64,000 nt of DNA from Streptosporangium sp. NBC_01756 (GTDB lineage: Bacteria; Actinomycetota; Actinomycetes; Streptosporangiales; Streptosporangiaceae). The DNA lies in NCBI RefSeq assembly GCF_035917975.1, contig NZ_CP109130.1:8060001-8124000 (forward strand). Reading direction: 5' to 3'. Below are positions 1 to 7,795 of this stretch, in pieces. The notes below the pieces were generated by a model. It did no database searches. It was given only the letters and a program-made list of their open reading frames with translations, and was not told the DNA's origin. Both the position numbers and the translations under genes were made by a program. The first letter of the stretch is position 1; each line of letters opens with the position of its first letter.

Positions 1-1
1 G

Positions 2-2536
2 GTGGCCGCCGTGACGTTCCCCGGAGACGACCGGCCGCGTGCCCTCACCAGCCATCGCACCGTCCGGTTGATCGACCCGGAGGGGGTCGTCACCGCGACG
101 GTCAACGTGAACGGCGCCCCCGGGGCGTTCGCGGCGGGCACCGCGCTGCTGCCGCCGCTGGACTACTGGCACTTCCTGCGGCCCCGCGATCCGGAGGGCT
201 CCTCGGCCCTGCGCCGGATCGACGAGGAGACCGCGGCCGCTCTGCTGAAGGCCGCCGTCTCGGTGGAGTCCGCCGACCCCGGGCAGCCGGGACAGCCCGG
301 CCCGGAGGAGCTGAACGCGCTGATCCGCACGCTGCTCCCGCAGGTCGGCCACGACGCGCTGATCGCCGGGATCGCCGGGGTGGCACGGTTCGCCGCCGCC
401 CTGCAGGTCACCCTGGACACCGTGGCGGCCCGGCTCGCCAGCACCCTCGGCGCGGAACGGGAGGAGGAACAGGAGCCGACCGGCCCTTCCGACGAGCTGC
501 TCGCCCACGCGCTCAGCGGCCTCAGTGTCTCCGGCTCCTCGTGGTACGGCGAAGACCACCACGTCTTCGGGCGGCTGGGCGTGATCGGCAGGGCGCTGCG
601 GTCCCCGTCCGGGCAGACCGCCCCCGGCCAGGCGGTCCGCCTCCACCACGTCGATGGGCTGCGACTGCCGTTCAGCAGGCTGAGCTGGGAGCCGCTGCTC
701 GACCGGTGCGCGGCGGTCGCCTACCGGGCGGCGTCGGCGGCGCTCCTGCCGGAGCACGCGAACGCGCTGCACGAGCTGCTCCGCGAGATCGACGCGCTCG
801 GGCTGGCCCGGGCGGCGGAGACCGCCCCATGGCGCAGCCTCTCCCTGCATCTCGACGGCGCCTGGCTCAAGGACGACAGGAACAGCGGCCGCCTGCACGG
901 GCTGCTCCCCTTGGACGGGGGAGCCTGCGTCGTCTTCCACAACGCCGAAGCGGAGGGCGACGGCTACCGGTACACGGCGCTCTTCCACGACCCCGCCGGC
1001 CGGTTCGAGGTCCCCCACCCCTACACCGTGCGCTCCTCGGACCTGGTCGGCGAGGCCCGCGAGGCGGGCTGGCTCGCGGAGTTCCTGGCCGAGTGGTCCG
1101 AACGAGGTCCGGTGCCGTGGCGCCCGGAGGCGGCCGAGGAGTTCGCGCGGCTCACCGGGGTGACTCCGACGGCGGCCGGGCTGATCGTGGCGGGCATGCC
1201 GTACGTGGACAGCTACCAGAGGGCCTTCCTGCCGGGTGACTCACGGACTCTGCTCGGGCTGAAGGCGGCCGATGCCGCCGTCGCCAGGGACGAGCTGCGC
1301 GGGACGGACGCCGACGTCCGGCGGGAGGTCGTCGCGGCGCTGCTGCCCGTGCGTCCGGCCGCGCTGTGGACGGACGGTCCGGATGTCGCCGCGGCGGCGC
1401 GGGTGTGGAACGCCAGGGTGGGACGCCGGGCGGCGGTCCCCGAATGGATCATCGGGGAGGCGGCCCGCGCGACGCGGACGAGCTGGGCGCCGACCCGGGC
1501 GCTGACCGCCCTGGTCGATCCGGCCGCGTCGGCCGAGCTGAGCCGGGACCTGCGCTGGGAGGTGCGCCACGACCGGGTCCGCGCGACCGACGCGACCGCC
1601 GTCGGGTTCACGGCGACCACGCTGGTCGACGCCGTCGCGCTGACCGCGTGGCTCGCCCACCGCCTGCCGGCCGGCGACCCGGTGCGGGCCACCCTGCCCG
1701 CGGCTCTGGCCGCGGTCCGGGACCGGCTGGCGAACCCCGAACTGATGCTCTCGCTGACCTCCTCCTCCGTCTACGCCGACCTGCCCGGGTTCCGCAAGGT
1801 CGCCGGAGCCCCCGGCGAGGTCACCGGAGGCTGGGAGCGCTACGGTGCCGTGATCATGGCCACTTACGACGACCGGCCGGTGCCGGGCCTCCGCCCGGCC
1901 CTGCTGGACGCGGACGGGGACGACCCCTACCTGCCCGTCCTGAGAGCACTGACCGGGGACGCCGGAACGCTGTTCCCGGAGGAGATGGCGCTCCGTACGG
2001 CCCGGGATCCGCGTTTCGAGGCGCTCCTCGCCGATCCCGGAGACCCGGCGGCGGGGGAGCGGGCGGCCGACGGCACCTGGTGGCCGCAGGACCCCGGCAG
2101 CTCGGTGCCCGCGCTGGTCTGCGAGGCGGCGCACGAGTACGGCCTCGGTCAGGACGCCGCCACGCTCTACCTGGCGCTGCTCGCCATGCCGGATCCCACC
2201 GACAAGAACGTCACCCGGTGGACCGGCTGGAAGCCCGCCCGGTTCAAGGCCGCCCGCGCCGAGTTGGCCGCCACCGACCTGGTGGTCGAGGCCACCCGCA
2301 CCCGAGCCGGCCGGACACTCTTCCTACCGGGCGCCTGGACGGACCTCGGAAGCCCACGCGTCCCGCTCGAACGGTGGAAGGTCCCCTCGCTCGATCTGAT
2401 CAGCGGTGAAAGGGCGCAGCTTGGGGTGATCGTCCCCATCGAACCGGCCGCCGACCTCTACGGCAGGGCGTGGCGGAGAGTCCGGGACGGAGACACTCCC
2501 GGTTTCGAGGAGGTCCGGGTACGGCGCGGCCGCTGA
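2..2536 (+). CDS. Large uncharacterised protein of the MoxR/DUF5682-VWA/SWIM locus (probably 5'-partial)
   Basis: The reading frame is open from the window edge to a TGA at 2534-2536, giving at least 844 residues. The first visible start is a GTG one base inside the window, and the first residues look like the middle of a folded domain, so the real start is probably upstream. No signal peptide, membrane segment, Walker motif or zinc-binding cysteine pattern is visible; the protein looks cytoplasmic and rich in Ala/Leu helices. It is the first visible gene of a same-strand locus with a MoxR ATPase, a DUF5682-VWA fusion and a SWIM protein. In E. coli the matching yehL-M-P-Q genes are preceded by the large DUF4132/WGR protein YehI (MolR), so this could be the positional counterpart, but I see no clear MolR C-terminal motif. 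The function is unknown and the coding call is secure. Confidence 0.8.
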   Translation: MAAVTFPGDDRPRALTSHRTVRLIDPEGVVTATVNVNGAPGAFAAGTALLPPLDYWHFLRPRDPEGSSALRRIDEETAAALLKAAVSVESADPGQPGQPGPEELNALIRTLLPQVGHDALIAGIAGVARFAAALQVTLDTVAARLASTLGAEREEEQEPTGPSDELLAHALSGLSVSGSSWYGEDHHVFGRLGVIGRALRSPSGQTAPGQAVRLHHVDGLRLPFSRLSWEPLLDRCAAVAYRAASAALLPEHANALHELLREIDALGLARAAETAPWRSLSLHLDGAWLKDDRNSGRLHGLLPLDGGACVVFHNAEAEGDGYRYTALFHDPAGRFEVPHPYTVRSSDLVGEAREAGWLAEFLAEWSERGPVPWRPEAAEEFARLTGVTPTAAGLIVAGMPYVDSYQRAFLPGDSRTLLGLKAADAAVARDELRGTDADVRREVVAALLPVRPAALWTDGPDVAAAARVWNARVGRRAAVPEWIIGEAARATRTSWAPTRALTALVDPAASAELSRDLRWEVRHDRVRATDATAVGFTATTLVDAVALTAWLAHRLPAGDPVRATLPAALAAVRDRLANPELMLSLTSSSVYADLPGFRKVAGAPGEVTGGWERYGAVIMATYDDRPVPGLRPALLDADGDDPYLPVLRALTGDAGTLFPEEMALRTARDPRFEALLADPGDPAAGERAADGTWWPQDPGSSVPALVCEAAHEYGLGQDAATLYLALLAMPDPTDKNVTRWTGWKPARFKAARAELAATDLVVEATRTRAGRTLFLPGAWTDLGSPRVPLERWKVPSLDLISGERAQLGVIVPIEPAADLYGRAWRRVRDGDTPGFEEVRVRRGR

Positions 2537-2846
2537 CTCCGGCGCCTCCGAAGAGACGGGACGCTGCCGGCACCGGCGTCCCGCTGATCGGGGCGGCACC
2601 GCGCCCTTCCCCGGCCTCCAGCGGACACGACCTGGCCGGCACCCCGGCCCGGCTCTTCCACCGGGCCCGGATCGGCTCTCCACCCGGGCCCGCACCGACC
2701 CTTCATCGGACACGACCTGGCCGGCACTCCGGGCCCGGCTCTTCCACCGGGCCCGCACCGACCCTTCATCGGACACGACCTGGCCGACACTCCGGCCCGA
2801 CCTCTCCACCGGCCCGAACCGGCCCGGCAGACAGAAGGATCTCCCC
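2537..2846. repeat. Intergenic stretch with imperfect tandem repeats (63 bp and 85 bp spacing)
   Basis: The motif GGACACGACCTGGCCG begins at 2623 and recurs at 2708 and, with one change (GGACACGACCTGGCCGA), at 2771, each time followed by a CCGGCCCG-type run and a CTCTTCCACCGGGCCCG or CTCTCCACCGGCCCG block. The last two units are 63 bp apart and the first two 85 bp. No convincing gene lies here. The stretch separates the 844-residue protein from moxR, so moxR may have its own promoter; GAAGGA at 2834-2839 is the moxR ribosome binding site. Confidence 0.6.
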
Positions 2847-4034
2847 TTGACCATGACAGAACAGGCGGCGGCGGCCTCAACCCCTCCGAACCGGCAGACA
2901 CTGCCGGCCGAGGAACGCCACGCCACCGAACTCGCCTTCCTCGCCGCGTACGACGACGGTGCCCGCCCGCCCGGCTGGACGCTGACCCCGCGGGCGGTGG
3001 TCACGTTCATCTGCGGCAGCGGCGGCGAGACCCTGCGGCTGCCCGCGTCCCGGAAGGCGACCGGCGACGGCCCCGAACCGCCTGCCCGGCTCGTGGTGCC
3101 GCCCAAGTTCGTCGGCGAGCGCGCCCTGGTGGAACGCTGCGTGGTCACTCTCGCGGGTGAACGCGGCCTGCTGCTGGTCGGTGAGCCCGGCACCGCCAAG
3201 TCGATGCTCTCCGAACTGCTCGCCGCGGCCGTCTGCGGCACGAGCGCCCTCACCGTGCAGGGCACCGCCGGCACCACCGAGGACGCCTTCCGCTACGGCT
3301 GGAACTACGCTCTGCTGCTCGCCCAGGGACCGAGCCGTCAGGCGCTGGTCGACTCCCCGGTGCTGGCCGCCATGCGCACCGGGCGCGTCGCCCGGGTCGA
3401 GGAGATCACCCGTTGCCTGCCCGAGGTGCAGGACGCCCTGGTGTCGATCCTGTCCGATCGGCGTCTCAGCGTGCCCGAGCTCGCCGGCACCGCCGACGCC
3501 CTGCCGGCGGCGGCCCCCGGCTTCAGCGTGATCGCCACGGCCAACCTGCGTGACCGGGGTGTCTCGGAGATGTCGGCGGCGCTCAAGCGGCGGTTCAACT
3601 TCGAGACCGTCCACCCCATCGCCGACGCCGGCGCCGAGACCACCCTGGTGCGCAACCAGGCGACCGCTGTGGTGCAGCGGGCGGGGGCGGCCTTCGACGT
3701 GGACGACGCGGTGCTGGACGCGCTGGTCACCGTCTTCCGCGACCTGCGCTCCGGTCGTTCGGCCGAGGGCTGGGACGTGGAGCGTCCCGGGACGGTGATG
3801 TCCACCGCCGAGGCGGTGCAAGTCGCCGCCTCCCTCGGCGTGGCGGCGGCCTACCTGCCGGGCGGGGACGCCCTCGACCTGATGCCCGGTCACCTGCTCG
3901 GTGTGGTCCGCAAGGACGACCCCGCCGACCATGCGCGGCTGCTCGGCTACTGGGACGGCCCGGTGCGCCGCCGCGCCGAGGACGGCTCCGCGATGTGGCG
4001 GCGGCTCTGGGACATGCGAGAGGACCTGCGTTGA
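2847..4034 (+). CDS. MoxR-family AAA+ ATPase
   Basis: A 395-residue AAA+ ATPase of the MoxR branch, expected to remodel a partner protein that carries a VWA domain. The Walker A motif GEPGTAKS is at residues 112-119. A Walker B-like segment ARVEEITR follows at 182-189, with Glu where most family members have Asp. The sensor-1 region ATANLRDRG and an arginine-rich ALKRRFNFE segment typical of MoxR proteins come next. The TTG start at 2847 lies 7 bases after GAAGGA; an ATG at 2853 is a less well spaced alternative. The stop TGA (4032-4034) overlaps a TTG that can start the next gene (4031), so the two are probably translationally coupled. It corresponds to E. coli YehL by family and context. 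Its substrate is unknown. Confidence 0.9.
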   Translation: MTMTEQAAAASTPPNRQTLPAEERHATELAFLAAYDDGARPPGWTLTPRAVVTFICGSGGETLRLPASRKATGDGPEPPARLVVPPKFVGERALVERCVVTLAGERGLLLVGEPGTAKSMLSELLAAAVCGTSALTVQGTAGTTEDAFRYGWNYALLLAQGPSRQALVDSPVLAAMRTGRVARVEEITRCLPEVQDALVSILSDRRLSVPELAGTADALPAAAPGFSVIATANLRDRGVSEMSAALKRRFNFETVHPIADAGAETTLVRNQATAVVQRAGAAFDVDDAVLDALVTVFRDLRSGRSAEGWDVERPGTVMSTAEAVQVAASLGVAAAYLPGGDALDLMPGHLLGVVRKDDPADHARLLGYWDGPVRRRAEDGSAMWRRLWDMREDLR

Positions 4035-7000
4035 CGCCCGGCCTGGAAACGCCCGGCCTGGAAACGCCCGGCCTGGAAACGCCCGGCCTGGAAACGCCCG
4101 GCCATGGCGGAGCGGCGGCCGTGGAGGGTCGCCGGGACGCAGGGGACGTTCCCGGCCTTGGCGGGACAGCGGCCGTGCAGAGCCCCCGGGACGCGGTGGA
4201 CGCGCTCGCCGGTTCCACCGGGCCGTACCTGATCGGCGTACGTCACCACAGCCCCGCGCTGGCGGCGGCCGTACCGGCGCTGCTGGACGCCGCCGGAGCC
4301 GAGGTGGTCTGCGTCGAGTTGCCCGCGGACTTCCAGCCGTGGCTGGTGCACCTGGCGGATCCGGCCACCCGCGCGCCGGTCGCCCTCGCCGGCACCACCG
4401 AGGGCGGCGGACTCGGGTTCTACCCCTTCGCCGACTTCTCACCCGAGCTGGCGGCGATCCGCTGGGCCCGGGACCACGGGGCCGAGGTGATCTGCTGCGA
4501 CCTGCCGCTGTCCTCCCCGGGCTGGTCCGAGCGCGAACCGGAGCGGACCCGCCCGGCACGGCTCCCGGAGGACCGCCCCGACCCGTCGGCCGGCGACCCG
4601 CGGACCGGGCACGCCCCGACCGGCACGGTGATCTCGATGGCGGACGCCCTCACCGCCTCCTGCACGGGCCGGGAGGGGGACGACATGTGGGACCGCGCCG
4701 TCGAGGTGCTCGCTCCCGGCTGCCCGTCCGAGTCGGTACGCCGGGCCGCGCTGGGCGTGGGATGGGCGTTGCGCCGGGACGCGGAGGTCTCCGGTGGTGT
4801 GCCGCCCAGGGACCTGGCACGTGAGGCGCGCATGCGCGAGGTGCTGGCCGGAGCCGCCGTGGGTGGCCGGCGGGTCGCCGCGGTGGTCGGCGCCTTCCAC
4901 GCCCCAGCCCTGCGGGCCGAGCCGGGACACGGCCCCGGCGCGCCGGCAGATGACCCGGGCACTCGGCCGTACATCTCCGATCTACTCGCCGGTGACGGCC
5001 CCTCGCCTGCCACCTCACTCGTCCCCTACTCCTTCGACCTGCTCGACTCCCGGTCCGGCTACCCGGCAGGCATCCGCGATCCGCGCTGGCAGCAACTGGT
5101 CTTCACCGCCGGTGGCGATCCGGAGAGGATCAGGGACGCCGCCGCCCGCGCGATCACCGACGTGTGCCGGGAACTGCGCGCGGCCGGGCACACCGCCGGC
5201 ACGGGAGAGGCCACCGAGACGCTCCGGCTCGCCTGCGACCTGGCCGGGCTGCGCGGGCTGCCCGCGCCGGGCCGCAGCGAACTGCTGGAGGCGGTGACCT
5301 CCGTGCTCGGGCAGGGAGAGCACCTGGGACGCGGCCTGGCGCTCGGCCGCGCCCTCGAAGCGGTCCTCGTCGGCACCGAGCGCGGCAGGACGGCGCCGAG
5401 AACACCCCGTTCCGGGCTCGGCCCCGCCGTCGAGGCCGAACTCGCGGAGCTGCGGCTGCCCTGCCCGGACAGCCCCGGCTCCCGTGACGTCCGCCTCGAC
5501 CCGCTCCGTTCCGACCTGGACCGCCGCCGCGAGACCCTGCTCCAGCGCCTGCTGGTGTGCGGGATCAGGTACGGCCTGCCGGTCGAGGTGGCCGGAACGG
5601 GCGACGGGACAGCCCTCACCACCCGGTGGGAGCTGTCCTGGACCCCTTCCGCCGCGGCCATGCTCGACCTGGTGGGCACCCGCGGCGTCACCGCCGGCCT
5701 GGCCGCGGCGGGCACCCTGCGGGAGACGTTCCGCCGCGGGTCGGCGGAGGGCGGGCCCACCTGTGAGCTGATCCTCACGAACCTGCGCGGGGCGGCCGTC
5801 TGCGACCTGCCCGATCTGGTCGCCGACCGCCTCGACGACGCCGCCGCCGTACTCCCCGCCACCGCGGGGCTTCCCGACCTCCTGCGCGGGCTCGACCTGC
5901 TGGAGGCGCTGCGCCGCGAACACATCCCCGGCACCACGGCCGAGACCCGCGAACAGGCCGGTCACCTGGCCGGCACCCTGCTGGAGGCGGCCGTCCGCGC
6001 GCTGCCCGGTCTGGCCGGCAGCGATCAGACCGATGACGCGGCCGCCCTGATCGCCCTCGTCGTCCAGGCGGCCGAGCACCGGCTGGGGCTGCGCCTGGAC
6101 GACGCGCTGGGCGCTCTCGCACGCACCGGCTCGCCCCTCATGCAGGGGGCCGCACTGGCGGCCCGGGTCCTGTTCGGCCTGGACACCCCGCACACCCTGG
6201 GGGCCCGGGTCGCCGGATGGGTCGACACCGCCACCGACCCGGACGGCCGCCGCCGGCTGACGCACCTGCTCACCGGTCTGCTCACCGCCGCGGGGCCACT
6301 CCTGCAGTCGGCCACGGCGGTCCTCGACCCGCTGCTGGACCGCGTCGACGGTCTCACCGACCGCGACTTCCTGGACCGCCTGCCGGCGCTGCGCGGAGGT
6401 TTCGACACGCTCGCCCCGGCGGGCCGCGACCGCCTGCTCCAGGCGGTCACCGACCGGGTCGGCGACCGCCTGGATCTGGCACTGGGCGCCTCGCCGGCCC
6501 TGCTCGCCCTCTGGGCCGCCGCGGACACCGCCGGCCGGGCCGTGCTGGAGTCCCTGCGCCTCCCCGTGCCCGGTCCCCGCTCCCCGGGGCCCGAGGCCCC
6601 CGAGGTCGCCGCGACCGGCCGCCCGAACACACCGGCGGAGGACGCGCGGGCACGCGCTCCACGGCGGTTCGCTCCAGCCGACCGGTGGCGCCTGCTGCTC
6701 GGCAGGGAGACCGGACGGCTCCCCGGCGACGCCCGGCGTTACGCCTACGCCCTGGACGAGCTGTACGGAGCGGGGCGGGGAGAGGGAGCCGCCGACATCG
6801 AGCAGGGACCGCGCGCCCGGCCGGGTGAGGGTGGCGGCCAGGGGACCGCCTTCCCCACGGCCCGCGAGTGGGCGCAGGAGCTCGACGTCCTGTTCGGGAC
6901 GGAGGTGCGCGAGGAGGTGCTGGGCCGGGCGGCCGACAACGGACGCTCCGACGTGCTGACCGTACTCGACCCGGACACGGTGCGTCCGTCCGTCGAACTG

Positions 7001-7795
7001 CTGACCTCGGTGCTCTCCCTGGCGGGCGGGCTGCCGGAACAGCAGCTCTCCCGGCTGCGGCCGCTGGTCCGCCGCCTGGTCGCCGAGCTCGCCCGCGAAC
7101 TCGCCACCCGGCTCCGTCCCGCGCTGACCGGACTGTCGACGCCGCGTCCGACCCGCCGCCCCGGCGGCCGGCTCAACCTGCCCGCCACCATCCGGGTCAA
7201 CCTGGCGCACACGCGACGGACCGCCGACGGCGGGGTGCTCCTCATCCCGGAACGGCCCGTCTTCGGCGCCCGGGTCCGCACCGAGGCCGACTGGCGGCTG
7301 ATCTTCGTGGTCGACGTCTCCGGCTCGATGGAGGCCTCGGTGATCTGGTCCGCGCTGACCGCGGCCGTCCTGGGCGGCGTCCCCACCCTCTCCACCCACT
7401 TCCTCGCCTTCTCCACCCAGGTGATCGACCTGACGGACCGGGTCGCCGACCCGTTGTCCCTGCTGCTCGACGTGCGGGTCGGCGGCGGCACCCACATCGC
7501 CGCGGGCCTCGCCCACGCGCGCTCCCTGGTCACCGTGCCGAGCAGGACACTCGTCGTGGTGATCAGCGACTTCGAGGAGGGGTACCCACTCGGCGGACTG
7601 CTCGGCGAGGTGCGTTCCCTCGTATCCTCCGGCGTACGCCTGCTGGGCTGTGCCGCCCTGGACGGCAGCGGTGCCCCGCGCTACTCGGTCCCGGTCGCCC
7701 GGCAACTCGTCGCGGCCGGCATGCCCGTCGCCGCGCTCAGTCCACTCGCCCTCGCCCGATGGGTGGGCGACCGCCTCCGAGGGGAAGCCCGTTGA
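4031..7795 (+). CDS. DUF5682-VWA fusion protein
   Basis: About 1,254 residues. Residues 1-60 are low complexity, beginning with five-residue PGLET repeats. The DUF5682 part follows: GVRHHSPA at 69-76, an ELPADF segment, and VVGAFHAPAL around 285-294. A long helical, Leu/Ala-rich middle leads to a C-terminal von Willebrand A domain with a complete MIDAS: DVSGSM at 1095-1100, GGGTHIAAG near 1152 and an ISDFEEG near 1178. In other genomes, including E. coli yehM and yehP, DUF5682 and VWA are separate proteins; here they are one chain. The VWA domain is the expected partner of the MoxR ATPase encoded just upstream. The TTG start at 4031 overlaps the moxR stop; an in-frame ATG at 3995 would add 12 residues inside moxR. 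The stop overlaps the next TTG start. The biochemical role is unknown. Confidence 0.85.
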   Translation: MTPGLETPGLETPGLETPGLETPGHGGAAAVEGRRDAGDVPGLGGTAAVQSPRDAVDALAGSTGPYLIGVRHHSPALAAAVPALLDAAGAEVVCVELPADFQPWLVHLADPATRAPVALAGTTEGGGLGFYPFADFSPELAAIRWARDHGAEVICCDLPLSSPGWSEREPERTRPARLPEDRPDPSAGDPRTGHAPTGTVISMADALTASCTGREGDDMWDRAVEVLAPGCPSESVRRAALGVGWALRRDAEVSGGVPPRDLAREARMREVLAGAAVGGRRVAAVVGAFHAPALRAEPGHGPGAPADDPGTRPYISDLLAGDGPSPATSLVPYSFDLLDSRSGYPAGIRDPRWQQLVFTAGGDPERIRDAAARAITDVCRELRAAGHTAGTGEATETLRLACDLAGLRGLPAPGRSELLEAVTSVLGQGEHLGRGLALGRALEAVLVGTERGRTAPRTPRSGLGPAVEAELAELRLPCPDSPGSRDVRLDPLRSDLDRRRETLLQRLLVCGIRYGLPVEVAGTGDGTALTTRWELSWTPSAAAMLDLVGTRGVTAGLAAAGTLRETFRRGSAEGGPTCELILTNLRGAAVCDLPDLVADRLDDAAAVLPATAGLPDLLRGLDLLEALRREHIPGTTAETREQAGHLAGTLLEAAVRALPGLAGSDQTDDAAALIALVVQAAEHRLGLRLDDALGALARTGSPLMQGAALAARVLFGLDTPHTLGARVAGWVDTATDPDGRRRLTHLLTGLLTAAGPLLQSATAVLDPLLDRVDGLTDRDFLDRLPALRGGFDTLAPAGRDRLLQAVTDRVGDRLDLALGASPALLALWAAADTAGRAVLESLRLPVPGPRSPGPEAPEVAATGRPNTPAEDARARAPRRFAPADRWRLLLGRETGRLPGDARRYAYALDELYGAGRGEGAADIEQGPRARPGEGGGQGTAFPTAREWAQELDVLFGTEVREEVLGRAADNGRSDVLTVLDPDTVRPSVELLTSVLSLAGGLPEQQLSRLRPLVRRLVAELARELATRLRPALTGLSTPRPTRRPGGRLNLPATIRVNLAHTRRTADGGVLLIPERPVFGARVRTEADWRLIFVVDVSGSMEASVIWSALTAAVLGGVPTLSTHFLAFSTQVIDLTDRVADPLSLLLDVRVGGGTHIAAGLAHARSLVTVPSRTLVVVISDFEEGYPLGGLLGEVRSLVSSGVRLLGCAALDGSGAPRYSVPVARQLVAAGMPVAALSPLALARWVGDRLRGEAR
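4037..4096 (+). repeat. Four perfect 15-bp tandem repeats at the start of the DUF5682-VWA gene
   Basis: The unit CCCGGCCTGGAAACG occurs four times head to tail, followed by a partial fifth copy, and encodes PGLET repeats in frame. Copy-number change would add or remove five residues without a frameshift. A second, imperfect duplication of about 54 bp follows (4102-4155 and 4156-4209, both with a GCGGCCGTG core). Confidence 0.95.

Noticed and set aside
4037..4096. Possible CRISPR array
   Set aside because: The 15-bp units are contiguous, with no spacers, and lie within a coding frame.
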